A stretch of 64,000 nucleotides of DNA, taken from NCBI GenBank assembly GCA_019239425.1, contig JAFAZX010000006.1:93822-157821 (forward strand). Reading direction: 5' to 3'. The notes under the pieces were generated by a model that saw only the letters and a program-made list of their open reading frames with translations, did no database searches and was not told the DNA's origin. Below are positions 1 through 8,693 of this stretch, in pieces. Made by a program: the position numbers and the translations under genes. Every line of letters begins with the position of its first letter. Position 1 is the stretch's first letter. The stretch is from Acidobacteriota bacterium (lineage in GTDB: Bacteria; Acidobacteriota; Blastocatellia; Pyrinomonadales; Pyrinomonadaceae).

Positions 1-996
1 ATCTCGGACGAGAGCCGCCTGTACGACCCCCTCTCTTATCACAGCGGTTCGGTCTGGCCTCTCTTCACGGGCTGGGCCAGCATGGGCGCGTACGCTTACG
101 GCCGGCCGCACGTCGGCTTTCAGGCCCTGATGTCGAACGTGCTCCTGCGCGAGCAGGGCGCGCTCGGCTACACGACCGAGCTGCTCTCCGGCGACTACAA
201 CGCGCCCTTCGGCCGCTCCTCGCACCATCAGGTCTGGTCGGAGGCGATGACCGTCACGCCGCTCCTGCGCGGCCTGCTCGGGATCGAAGTCAAAGACCAT
301 GGCTCGACCGTCCGTGTCGCGCCGCAACTGCCGGCCGACTGGAACAACGTCACCGTGCGCCGCGTGCGCGCGGGCGAGAGTCAGTTCGACTTCATTCTCG
401 ACCGCTCCGACGGCGTGATGCGCATCATGATCTTCTACCCCGAGAAGCAGGAGGCGCGCCCCCCCGTCAAAATAGAGCTCGCCCCGGCCTTCCCCCTCGA
501 CGCGCGCGTCAAGTCGGTCGAGGTCGGCGACAAGCCCCTCGCCTTCAGGATTGAGCGCGTGGGCGACACGCAGTCTGCCGTCTTCGAGGTTGACCCGCAG
601 CAGGCCGGCCTCCCCTTCATGGAGCGGAGGATGTTGACGGTCGTCGTCAAGTACGAAGAGGGCGTCGACGTCTTCGTCAGGCGCGAGGCGCCGCGGCCGG
701 GCGACACGAACACGGGGCTGCGCGTGCTCCGCTCGCGCGTGGAGAAGGACTGGCTGCGGCTGCTCGTCGAAGGTCTCCCGGGGCGCGTCTACACGCTCAA
801 CGTCAGGGGGCCGAGGCCGAACGGCGTGTCCGGTCTCTACGAAGGCGTGTCCGCCACGTCCGGGCCGGGCGGCGAGCGCTCCATCGGCATCGAGTTCAAG
901 GGCGAGCCCGGGCGCTACGTGCGGCGCGAGATCGCCGTGCCGCTCGGCCCGCCCGCGCCCAGGCGCGCCCCGAAGCCGAACCCCTTGGATTGGTGA
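1..996 (+). CDS. Debranching-type (alpha/alpha)6-barrel glycoside hydrolase, C-terminal part (5' truncated)
   Basis: The reading frame is open from the first base of the window, so the start lies upstream. The visible 331 residues begin with the C-terminal part of an (alpha/alpha)6 barrel. HSGSVWPL and SSHHQVWSEAM are the kind of motifs found in amylo-alpha-1,6-glucosidase/debranching-type enzymes. A beta-rich tail of about 200 residues and a Pro/Arg-rich end follow. The enzyme probably hydrolyses alpha-1,6 branches of glycogen or a related glucan. That would fit the GH57 and glgB genes later in the window, although they are 46 kb away. The exact GH family cannot be fixed from this fragment. 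Confidence 0.75.
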   Translation: MSDESRLYDPLSYHSGSVWPLFTGWASMGAYAYGRPHVGFQALMSNVLLREQGALGYTTELLSGDYNAPFGRSSHHQVWSEAMTVTPLLRGLLGIEVKDHGSTVRVAPQLPADWNNVTVRRVRAGESQFDFILDRSDGVMRIMIFYPEKQEARPPVKIELAPAFPLDARVKSVEVGDKPLAFRIERVGDTQSAVFEVDPQQAGLPFMERRMLTVVVKYEEGVDVFVRREAPRPGDTNTGLRVLRSRVEKDWLRLLVEGLPGRVYTLNVRGPRPNGVSGLYEGVSATSGPGGERSIGIEFKGEPGRYVRREIAVPLGPPAPRRAPKPNPLDW

Positions 997-1052
997 CTAG
1001 TGCGTCGCGCCGCCGCTTCGTGTCATAATGTGGCTTCTTTTAAATAGGCAAG

Positions 1053-2036
1053 ATGGACGAACAGACGCAGGCGAGAGAGCTTCTGAAGTCTTTGGCGGAG
1101 GACTTGGCCGAGTCGGCCGCGTACCTGCGCGAGCTGGGCGTGGAGGGTTTGGAAGGCTTAGACGTGCTGGCGCTCGAAGCGCCCGCGCCCGAGGAGCCGC
1201 AGAAGACACAGGCCCCCGTCCCGGCCGCGCTCCGCCGCAACGCGACCGCGGAGCAGCAGCAGCCGCCGCCGCCGCAGAGGACGACGCTGCCCCCACCGCC
1301 GCCCCCCACCACGAGTCAGGCCGCGAGGCCGCAGCCGACGGGGTCGTCCCTCCCGCCCCCGCTACAGACCCGAGCGGATATGTCCAGGAAACCCGTCCGC
1401 AAACCTTCACCCGACCCGCCCGAGCCGCGCGAGACGCTCTTCGGCGACATCACGCCGCAGGACGAGCTGAGCCTCGGCCAGCCCGGCGAGACCTTCGAAG
1501 ACATACGCGCGGACATCGGCGAGTGCGTCCGCTGCCCCTTACACGAGGGGCGCAAGCACATCGTCCACACGGAGGGGAAGCCGGGGGCGCGTCTGATGTT
1601 CGTCGGCGAGGCGCCGGGCGCCGACGAGGACGAATCGGGCAGGCCGTTCGTCGGCCGCGCCGGACAGCTCCTCAACAAGATCATCGAGGCCATCGGCCTC
1701 AAGCGCGAGGACGTGCTCATCGGCAACGTCAACCGCTGCCGCCCGCCCGGCAACCGCACGCCGACGATAGAGGAGGCGCGCACCTGCAAGCCCTTCCTCC
1801 TGCGCGAAATCAACGTCGCGCGCCCCGAAGTGATCGTCGTCCTCGGCAACACGGCGATGAAGAATCTGCTCGACACGAAGGAGGGCATCACGCGCCTGCG
1901 CGGCCAGTTCCAGGACTACCGCGGCATCAAGGTCATGCCCACCTTCCACCCGGCCTACCTCCTGCGCGACCCCTCGAAGAAGCGCGAGGTCTGGGACGAC
2001 ATGAAGAAGGTGCGCGACTACCTCAACGAGACGAAA

Positions 2037-2051
<15 letters not shown>
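1053..2051 (+). CDS. Uracil-DNA glycosylase, family 4 (4Fe-4S)
   Basis: This enzyme removes uracil from DNA as the first step of base-excision repair. Residues 1-140 are a Pro/Ala-rich, low-complexity extension not needed by the family. The catalytic domain follows: C158 and C161 (ECVRCPL), the GEAPG motif, C229 (NRCRPP), C245 (CKPFL) and H299 in HPAYLLR. The four cysteines are spaced as in Fe-S family-4 enzymes. The start ATG follows AGGCAAG. The last codons (GSRQ-stop) lie inside an intergenic GTAGGCAG repeat, so the C-terminus has been remade by the repeat. A second, divergent homologue follows about 100 bp downstream. Confidence 0.93.
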
Positions 2052-2144
<93 letters not shown>

Positions 2145-2152
2145 CTTAAATT

Positions 2153-2740
2153 ATGCAGGACTCACTCTTCAGCGGGCAGGGGCCGGAGCCGACCGAGACG
2201 GTCGAGGAGATTAACGAGGAACTGCTGCGGCGCGCGAAGCGTCTGCCGGAGTTCAGGGAGCGCATCTTCATCTTCGGCGAGGGGCCGACGAAGGCGAAGG
2301 CGGCGGTCGTCGGCGAATCGCCCGGCCCGCCGGACATCGAGTCGGGAAGGCCGTTCATGGGGCCGGCCGGGCAGATGCTCGAACGCATTCTGGGGAGCAT
2401 CGGGCTGGCGCGCGCCGACTGTTATTTAACGAACGTCATCAAGGTCATCAGCCAGGGCGACGAGATCACGCCCGAGTGGCTCTCGCTCTTCACGCCCTAC
2501 CTCCACCGCGAGCTGGCCGCCGCGCGCCCACGCGTCATCATCGCCTTCGGCAACACGCCGACGCGCGCGCTGCTCCACACCAAAAAGCCCATCTCGCAGA
2601 TGCGCGGCGAATTCCACGACCACGAAGGGATTCCTCTGATGCCGACCTTCAACCCGGCCTACCTCCTCCGCGACCCGACCAAGAAGCGCGAGGTCTGGGA
2701 GGACATGAAGAAAGTCCGCGCCCTCCTCGCCTCCGGCTGA
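2153..2740 (+). CDS. Divergent uracil-DNA glycosylase-like protein without Fe-S cysteines
   Basis: This 195-residue protein aligns with the preceding family-4 UDG from the GESPG motif through SGRPFMGPAGQ, FGNTPTRALL and FNPAYLLRDPTKKREVW to the end. It differs at the residues that define the family. It has only one cysteine (C90), so it cannot hold the 4Fe-4S cluster with four Cys ligands. The conserved His of HPAYLLR is replaced by Asn (N167), and the N-terminal CxxC region reads as plain helix. The protein is otherwise intact, with no frameshift or internal stop. No Shine-Dalgarno sequence is visible, and a repeat arm ends 10 bp before the ATG. It may be a glycosylase with altered specificity or a DNA-binding remnant. 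Confidence 0.85.
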   Translation: MQDSLFSGQGPEPTETVEEINEELLRRAKRLPEFRERIFIFGEGPTKAKAAVVGESPGPPDIESGRPFMGPAGQMLERILGSIGLARADCYLTNVIKVISQGDEITPEWLSLFTPYLHRELAAARPRVIIAFGNTPTRALLHTKKPISQMRGEFHDHEGIPLMPTFNPAYLLRDPTKKREVWEDMKKVRALLASG

Positions 2741-2753
2741 ACCGTTCAAAAAA

Positions 2754-2822
2754 ACCACAGAGACACAGAGGCACAGCTTGTTGAGTCATCCTCTTCAAGC
2801 TGTGCCTCTGTGTCTCTGTGGT
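2754..2822. repeat. ACCACAGAGACACAG-family inverted repeat, copy 1
   Basis: Two perfect 27-bp arms (2754-2780 and 2796-2822) surround a 15-nt loop, between two convergent genes. An RNA copy from either strand would form a long hairpin, so it could serve as a bidirectional terminator. Related copies are at 28263 and 37528, with one arm at 46600. Confidence 0.93.
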
Positions 2823-2846
2823 TAAAACCTCAGAGAGGAGGCGCGA

Positions 2847-3227
2847 CTACAGTCCGCAGTCGGCCACCGTGTCGTTGGTGATCGTCCAAGTGGCGGCGCC
2901 GCCGCAGTTGACCGGCGCCGAGAGGAAACACCCGTCGCCGTCCTCCGCCACGACCTTGACCTGCGCCTGCGAGCAGGTCACGTCCTCGACGTTGAACGAC
3001 TGGCCGGGGGCGATGGCCGTGCCGTTGAGCTGGTCTCCCCCCCAGTTGTCCGTGTCCACCGGCGACAGGTAGACGTGGACGATCTGGCGGGTGGAGCTGT
3101 TCACCACGTTGATCGAGTTAGACCGCGCACGCGCACTCGAAAGCAGCGGCAGCGCCGCGAGGACGCAGAGGGCTGCCATGAGGGCGAAGGGGCGACGGGC
3201 AACGCGCTTGACTCGTGAGTCTTTCAT
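2847..3227 (-). CDS. Small exported protein of unknown function
   Basis: The ATG at 3227 is preceded by AAAGGAG at good spacing; an in-frame extension to 3272 is less likely. The 126-residue product starts with a basic stretch and a hydrophobic segment ending near SSARA, a plausible signal peptide. The mature part of about 90 residues is beta-rich and has four cysteines. The stretch HVYLSPVDTDNWGGDQL resembles small secreted proteins of unknown function that I recall from soil bacteria. It lies 103 bp downstream of the giant secreted protein on the same strand, and a GC-rich hairpin separates them. No function can be assigned. Confidence 0.75.
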   Translation of the reverse strand: MKDSRVKRVARRPFALMAALCVLAALPLLSSARARSNSINVVNSSTRQIVHVYLSPVDTDNWGGDQLNGTAIAPGQSFNVEDVTCSQAQVKVVAEDGDGCFLSAPVNCGGAATWTITNDTVADCGL

Positions 3228-3286
3228 CTCAAACTCCTTTCGTCTCGTTTGAAGCGGGGCTGACACCCGCACCGAAAGTTGTCGGC

Positions 3287-3313
3287 GGGCCGCGCCGGGT
3301 TAGGGCGCGGCCC
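3287..3313 (-). terminator. GC-rich hairpin after the giant secreted protein gene
   Basis: GGGCCGCGCC and GGCGCGGCCC form a perfect 10-bp stem with a 7-nt loop, 18 bp beyond the stop codon of the minus-strand gene. There is no T-run, so it may be a weak terminator or an mRNA 3'-end stabiliser. Confidence 0.5.
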
Positions 3314-3330
3314 TGCGGGGTGCCGGCCGC

Positions 3331-6300
3331 TCACGGCCCGCAGCTTCCGTTCACCGTGTAGTGCGCGCCGCTGTCGACGGGCGTCTGGCCGGGGTTCTTC
3401 GGCACGACGATCTTCACCGTCTGCGTGCCGACGTTGCCCGACGCGTCCTTGACCGCGAACGTGACGGTGTAGACGCGCCCGTCGGCGCTTCCGTCACGCT
3501 CGGCGCGCAACTGGAACGACTTGCAGTTCGGGGCGATGACGATGTCGTTCAGGGTGTTGCCGTCGCCATTGCCATTCTCGATCTCGTCGCTCGTGATCTT
3601 CTGGACGACGACGCTTGAGACACCGAGCGACGTGCTGCAACTGTCTGTCACCCCGGTCACGAAGTCCGTGACGTTAAAGCTCACGTACTTGTGGTTGGCC
3701 GGCCAGAGCGAAGGCGCCAGGCTGTTGACCGTGATGACGGGCGCGCCCGAGTCCACCACGATGACCGTCCGCGTCTTCGGCGTCGCGTTGTTGCCGGAGT
3801 CGTCGGACGCGTTGTAGGTCAGCACGTAGGTGCCGGGGACGTTGGCGTTGACCGAACCCGTTGTGGTCACGGGCACGTTCGTGTCGCACGAGTCGGAGGC
3901 GGTCGCCCCCGGATCGGTGAACGTCGTGTGGCACTCGACCGTCATCGGGTTTGGCCCGTTGACCGTGATGACCGGCGCGATGGTATCAACCACCGTCACC
4001 GTCCGCGTCTTGGGCGTCGCAGCGTTACCCGAGTCATCACTCGCGTTGTAAGTCAACGTGTAGGTGCCGGGCACGTTGACGTTGACCGAGCCCGAGACAT
4101 TGACCGGCACCGACGTGTCGCAGGTGTCGGAGGCGGTCGCGCCCGGGTCGCTGAACGACGTGTGGCACTCGACCGTCATCGAACTCGCGCCGTTGAGCGT
4201 GATGATGGGGGCGATGGTGTCTACGACGTTGACGGTGCGCGTCACCGGCGCCGCGGCGTTGCCCGAGGAGTCGGTGGCGCTGTAAGTGAGCGTGTAGCTG
4301 CCGGGCGCGTTCACGTTAACCGAGCCGCTGACGTTAACCGCGACACTGTTGTCGCAGTTGTCGGAAGCGGTCGCGCCGGGGTCTGTGAACGAGGTGTGAC
4401 ACTCCACCGTCATCGTGGCCGAGCCGTTGAGCGTGATGACCGGCGCGGTCCCGTCACTGACCGTGACGGTCTGCTGGCACGAGGCGGAGTTGCCCGCTGT
4501 GTCTGTGGCCGTCCAGGTGATGGTCGTCGTGCCCTTCGGGTAGGGCGCGTTCAAAGGCTGCGCGTCGCTGCGCACGCCGTTCGTCGCGACGTTCGGGTCG
4601 TTGTCGTTGACCGTCGGCGTGCCGACGTTGACCGTCGCGTCGCAGGAGTTCGGCGCGGTCGTCGTCACGATGTTCGCCGGGCAGCTGATGGTCGGCGTCT
4701 GCGTGTCGTTGACCGTCACGTTGAAGCTGCAAGAGGCGGGCGAGCCGACGCCGTTCGTCGCCGTGCACTGCACCGTGGTCGTGCCGACGGGGAAGGTGTG
4801 CGGCGAGGTGATGCTGGTCGCGCCGACCTTGCAGTCGACGGTCGGGGCGGGCGTACCCGTCGCCGTGACGTTGAAGGAGACCGAGGCCGAGAACTGGCCG
4901 GGGTCGGTGCCGGTGGTGATGTTGGCCGGGCAGGAGATGCTCGGCGGCGTGCCGACCGGCGTCACCGTCGGGTCGTTGGGCGCGGCGGTCGCCGGGTCGT
5001 CCGTCAGGACGTTCGAGAAGTTCGTGCCCGAGACAGTGCCCTGGTTCGACGCCTGCGACGCGTTGAAGGGGTTGTTGATGGTCGCCTGGAAGGTGATGGT
5101 CATCGACTTGCCCGCGGGCAGCGTCCCGACGTTGACGTTGACGGTCTCGCCCGAGAAGAGAGGGGCGAGCGCGGCCGCGTTAGCCGTGGCCGCCGGAGCC
5201 TCCACTTTGCGCGCCGGGCGCACGAACGGGTCGGTCGCGGTCGTGCCGAGCGTGTTGCCCTGCTCCGAGTTGCGGTACGAGTGGCCGCTAAGTGCCTGCT
5301 TCAAGTTCATGCGCCCGGCGTCGGGGCCGGACATGATGCCGGCGAGGACGTTCGTGCGCGCGCCCGACCGGTGCGAGAAGCCCTGAGTCGCCTTCGCCGC
5401 GGGGGCGTCGAGCGCCGCGAGGTACTCGCGCGGGGCCGCCGTGCGGAAGAAGACGAGCGGCGGGTTCGCGCAGGTGACGCCGAACGTCGGCGAGCCGGCG
5501 GTCGTCACGTTGGCTGCGGGGATGCCGTTGGCAGAAGCCAGCGCCGCGGCGCTCGCCTGCTCGACGTTGAGCGTGCCGTTATTCCTGTTCACGGCGATGC
5601 GGCCGTTGCCGGCGTCGAGGATGTTGCCGTTGGCGTCGAGGCACAGCGTCGGGGTGTTGGTCGTCGTGTCAACGCGCAGCTCGGCCACGACGCCCGAGGT
5701 GCTGGTCTCGATGTCGTTGCCGGTCAGGGTCGCGTCCATCGTCGCCGTGTTCTGGGCGCGCAGGAAGACGCCCGGCGTGTTGAGCGCGCTGCCCGCGCCG
5801 CCGTTGCCGTTGCGGACGGTGTTGCCCGAGAGGTTCAGGTTCAGGCCCTTCCCGTTCGGGTTGCGGTTCTGGACGTTGATGCCGATCTCGCCGGCCCCGG
5901 TCGTGCCGACGCGGAGGGCGTTCGTGCCGACCGTGTTGTTCGTGACCTTGAGGGCCACGTTACTGCCGTTGTAGTTGCTGCCGATGTCGAAGATGATGCC
6001 CGTCCTCTTGACATCGGTGATCTGGTTGCCGTCGATAACGATGGTGCCGCTGACGCTGGTGTTGTCGGCGAGCGCGACGTCGATGCCGCGACGGCTGGAG
6101 CACGGCAGCGTGCCGCAGGAGCCGGCCGTGTTGCTGCCGATGTTGGTGATGTTGTTGTTCGTCGCCGTGAACGAGAGCGAGTTGCCGGCGAGCGTGCCGT
6201 TGCCGTTGATGTCGATGACGCCCGAGGTGTCCAGCACCGTCCGCGCCACGTTGTTGAAGGTGTTGTTGGTGGTGGCGATGGTCGCCTTGCCGCCCTGCGT

Positions 6301-8364
6301 CACGCTGGCCTGGACGGTGTTCTGTCCGTTCAGCGGGGCGTTCTGGAAGGTCGAGTTATCCACCGTCAGGTTGACGGTCGCCGTCGAGTTCGCGTTGACG
6401 CCGGCAACGTGCGCGATGGCGGGGCCGAAGAGGTTCTGGAACGTCGAGGTGCCGTTGACGACGAGCGACATGTTGGCGTTGTCGCGGCCCAAGATGTTGA
6501 TGCCGCTGCCGGTCGAGGTCGAGTTGGAGAAGGTGCCCGCGCTCACCGTCATGGTCATCGCGGCCGCGGCGTTGTTGATGAGCCGCACGCCGTCGCGACC
6601 CGACGCGTTGAAGCCCGAGATGTTGACGCTGGTCAGGCTGTTCGTGCCCGAGAGGTTGATGGCCTGGATGCCGTGGCCGCCCGTGCCGCTCGCGCCCGAG
6701 GCGGTCACGCCCGGGTTGTTGATGGCGAGGCCCGTGAGCGAGACGTTCGACGAGTTGCGGACGTCGATGCCGTCGTTGTCCGTGTTCGAGATGACGCCGC
6801 CGTTGACGGCGAAGCTGCCCGTGTTGTTCTTGATGAAGATGGCGTCGCCGTTGCCGTCGTTATCAGGGATGAGGTCGGCGTTGGCGTCGATTTGCGCCGT
6901 GGTCAGCTTGGTGTCGCTGATGGTGGCGCTGCCGAAGGTGACGGCGGCGGCGGAGTTGGTGAGGTGGATGCCGTAGCCGGTCGAGCTGTTCGGGTTCGGG
7001 ATGGTCGTCGCGCCGAAGGCCAGCGTGCCGGCCACGTTGTTCAGGTCGACGCCGGTGTTGCTGCGGTTGAGAATGTCCGTCTGGCCGAACGTGACGGACG
7101 AGCCGCCGCCGACGTTGTTGATGAAGACGCCGACGCCGGACGCGCCGTTGACCGTCGTCGCCCCCGCCACGAAGGTCGAGTTCATGGCGATGTTGGTCAG
7201 GCTGACGCCGGTCGAGCCGCTGTTGGTGGAGCCGAGGCTCTGGAAGTCCGTGTTGAGCAGGCCGTTGTCGAGGTTGAGTGCCGGGCCGCCGGTCGTGCTC
7301 ACAGCCGTCTCGGCGACGGCCAGCGTGCCGAAGGCGGAACCGCTGATGCCCGTCCCGCCCGTGTTGGCGATGTTGACGCCGCGGATCAGGTTGTTGGTGG
7401 CGACGGTGATGCCGGTCGAGCCGCCGATGACGGGGTTCGAGCCGCCGGTCGCGGGCAGAGGCGCGCTGTACGAAGGGGGCGTCAGGCCGGTGATCGCCGA
7501 GAGGGACGCGGACGCGCCCTGGCCGATGAGCGCTTGGCCTGAGAGCAGAGAGAGTCCGCCCGTGTACGGGCCGCTGTAGAGGAAGATGTTGTCGTTCGCC
7601 TGGTCGGCCGCGACCGCGTCGAAGCTGCCCGGGCCGGTCAGGGCGTTGAAGGGAGAGGTCAGGCGGCCGTCGCCGCCCGCGGACGCCGACGCGTCCACGA
7701 ACCAGATCATCCCCGAGACGTTGACCGTGACGGTCGCCGTGTTGCTCGGTGAGCTCGCGCCCGCGACGCTGTAGGTGAAGGTGTCCGCGCCCTCGAAGCC
7801 CGGGGGCGGGTTGTAGGTGAAGCTGCCGTCGGCGTTGACCGTCACGTTGCCGCCGTTGGCGCTCGTCGAAGAGCCGGCGTTCGCCGCGATGGGGCCGCCG
7901 TCCGGGTCGGAGTCGTTGCTCGTCAGGCCGTTGGCGGCGGGGACGTTAATCTGCACGTTGCCGATGGCCGAGTAGGTGTCGTCAATCGCCACGGGCGTCG
8001 TCGTAATCGAGCCGGGGACGAGGGTAGTGTTCGCGTCAATCGTGTCGTTGAAGACGACTCCGGTCGCGTCCGAGCCGCCGTTGTTCGTAATCTGAACTGT
8101 GTATGTGATGGTGGCGCCGGGGGCGGCATTGCCGTCGTTGTCCGGGTCGGGGAAGGAGTCGCTCTTCGTCGCCGTGATCGAAGGGGCGACCAGGGCCGAG
8201 GGGTTGACGGCCGCACGCGCGACGGGAATGGGCGCGCCCGCGCGGCCTGCGCCGAAGGCCGCTGGCGCCATGGGCGTCAGCAGCGAACAGACGAGGGCCA
8301 GGGAGAGAATCATTCCGAGTCGAGACTTCCGCTGGAAAGCGATCCTGAATGCTTTCGGTTTCAT
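3331..8364 (-). CDS. Giant secreted beta-helix / HYR / DUF5011 repeat protein
   Basis: This 1677-residue exported protein is probably found at the cell surface or released. The start ATG follows TAGGAG. A signal peptide ends near residue 40 (AFGAG). The order of regions is: a DUF11-type domain (about 44-115, TATKSDSFPDPDNDG), a cadherin-like/VCBS-type domain (about 120-215), and a long right-handed beta-helix of Asn/Gly-rich rungs (about 217-930). After these come a linker and another DUF11-type stretch, two HYR-like Ig domains (about 1138-1305), three nearly identical DUF5011 Ig-like repeats (MTVECHTSFTDPGATASD) and a final HYR-like module. No catalytic motif and no sorting tag were recognised. 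Adhesion or matrix structure is inferred from the architecture only. Confidence 0.88.
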   Translation of the reverse strand: MKPKAFRIAFQRKSRLGMILSLALVCSLLTPMAPAAFGAGRAGAPIPVARAAVNPSALVAPSITATKSDSFPDPDNDGNAAPGATITYTVQITNNGGSDATGVVFNDTIDANTTLVPGSITTTPVAIDDTYSAIGNVQINVPAANGLTSNDSDPDGGPIAANAGSSTSANGGNVTVNADGSFTYNPPPGFEGADTFTYSVAGASSPSNTATVTVNVSGMIWFVDASASAGGDGRLTSPFNALTGPGSFDAVAADQANDNIFLYSGPYTGGLSLLSGQALIGQGASASLSAITGLTPPSYSAPLPATGGSNPVIGGSTGITVATNNLIRGVNIANTGGTGISGSAFGTLAVAETAVSTTGGPALNLDNGLLNTDFQSLGSTNSGSTGVSLTNIAMNSTFVAGATTVNGASGVGVFINNVGGGSSVTFGQTDILNRSNTGVDLNNVAGTLAFGATTIPNPNSSTGYGIHLTNSAAAVTFGSATISDTKLTTAQIDANADLIPDNDGNGDAIFIKNNTGSFAVNGGVISNTDNDGIDVRNSSNVSLTGLAINNPGVTASGASGTGGHGIQAINLSGTNSLTSVNISGFNASGRDGVRLINNAAAAMTMTVSAGTFSNSTSTGSGINILGRDNANMSLVVNGTSTFQNLFGPAIAHVAGVNANSTATVNLTVDNSTFQNAPLNGQNTVQASVTQGGKATIATTNNTFNNVARTVLDTSGVIDINGNGTLAGNSLSFTATNNNITNIGSNTAGSCGTLPCSSRRGIDVALADNTSVSGTIVIDGNQITDVKRTGIIFDIGSNYNGSNVALKVTNNTVGTNALRVGTTGAGEIGINVQNRNPNGKGLNLNLSGNTVRNGNGGAGSALNTPGVFLRAQNTATMDATLTGNDIETSTSGVVAELRVDTTTNTPTLCLDANGNILDAGNGRIAVNRNNGTLNVEQASAAALASANGIPAANVTTAGSPTFGVTCANPPLVFFRTAAPREYLAALDAPAAKATQGFSHRSGARTNVLAGIMSGPDAGRMNLKQALSGHSYRNSEQGNTLGTTATDPFVRPARKVEAPAATANAAALAPLFSGETVNVNVGTLPAGKSMTITFQATINNPFNASQASNQGTVSGTNFSNVLTDDPATAAPNDPTVTPVGTPPSISCPANITTGTDPGQFSASVSFNVTATGTPAPTVDCKVGATSITSPHTFPVGTTTVQCTATNGVGSPASCSFNVTVNDTQTPTISCPANIVTTTAPNSCDATVNVGTPTVNDNDPNVATNGVRSDAQPLNAPYPKGTTTITWTATDTAGNSASCQQTVTVSDGTAPVITLNGSATMTVECHTSFTDPGATASDNCDNSVAVNVSGSVNVNAPGSYTLTYSATDSSGNAAAPVTRTVNVVDTIAPIITLNGASSMTVECHTSFSDPGATASDTCDTSVPVNVSGSVNVNVPGTYTLTYNASDDSGNAATPKTRTVTVVDTIAPVITVNGPNPMTVECHTTFTDPGATASDSCDTNVPVTTTGSVNANVPGTYVLTYNASDDSGNNATPKTRTVIVVDSGAPVITVNSLAPSLWPANHKYVSFNVTDFVTGVTDSCSTSLGVSSVVVQKITSDEIENGNGDGNTLNDIVIAPNCKSFQLRAERDGSADGRVYTVTFAVKDASGNVGTQTVKIVVPKNPGQTPVDSGAHYTVNGSCGP

Positions 8365-8693
8365 GGAGTTCTCCTACAGGGGTTGGTGGTTAGGGGTTCC
8401 CTCGCAAACCAGGGCATGGTCGGAGGGGGGGTTAGGACAGCTAGGACAGCGTGGATTCAAGTGATACCTGCTGGGTCAGCGTGGGTTAATTCTTGAACTA
8501 CCTGCGTGGGAGTTTACTGCGGTAGAACTTCTCCGTCGCGGGACGAGGGCAAAAGGAACTACTTTTTGTGGCCGGGAGACTTTATACCTTAATGGCGAAA
8601 CGGTCAACATTCGAAATGACCGCTGCGGGGCGGGGCGCGCTTCAACTTTTCGACAATTCACGCTAACGTAAGCGCCGTACAGAATTCCCGCCG
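8365..8693. other. Divergent intergenic region between the giant protein gene and priA
   Basis: These 329 bp separate two divergent genes, so both promoters should be here. I see no convincing -35/-10 pair. Visible elements are a tandem TAGGACAG direct repeat near 8432-8450 and an inverted repeat CGGTCA-N10-TGACCG at 8601-8622 that could be a regulator site. Confidence 0.5.

Noticed and set aside
2153..2740. The second UDG homologue as a pseudogene
   Set aside because: There is no frameshift, stop or truncation. Codon use and length are normal, and substitutions fall at ligand positions rather than at random.
3691..7542. A 1283-codon open frame antisense to the giant beta-helix gene, and similar long antisense frames at 34603-37455, 49029-51416 and 10944-12290
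   Set aside because: In DNA this GC-rich, real genes leave long open frames on the opposite strand. These are Arg/Asp/Val-rich without any motif, while the sense frames have clear domains and ribosome-binding sites.
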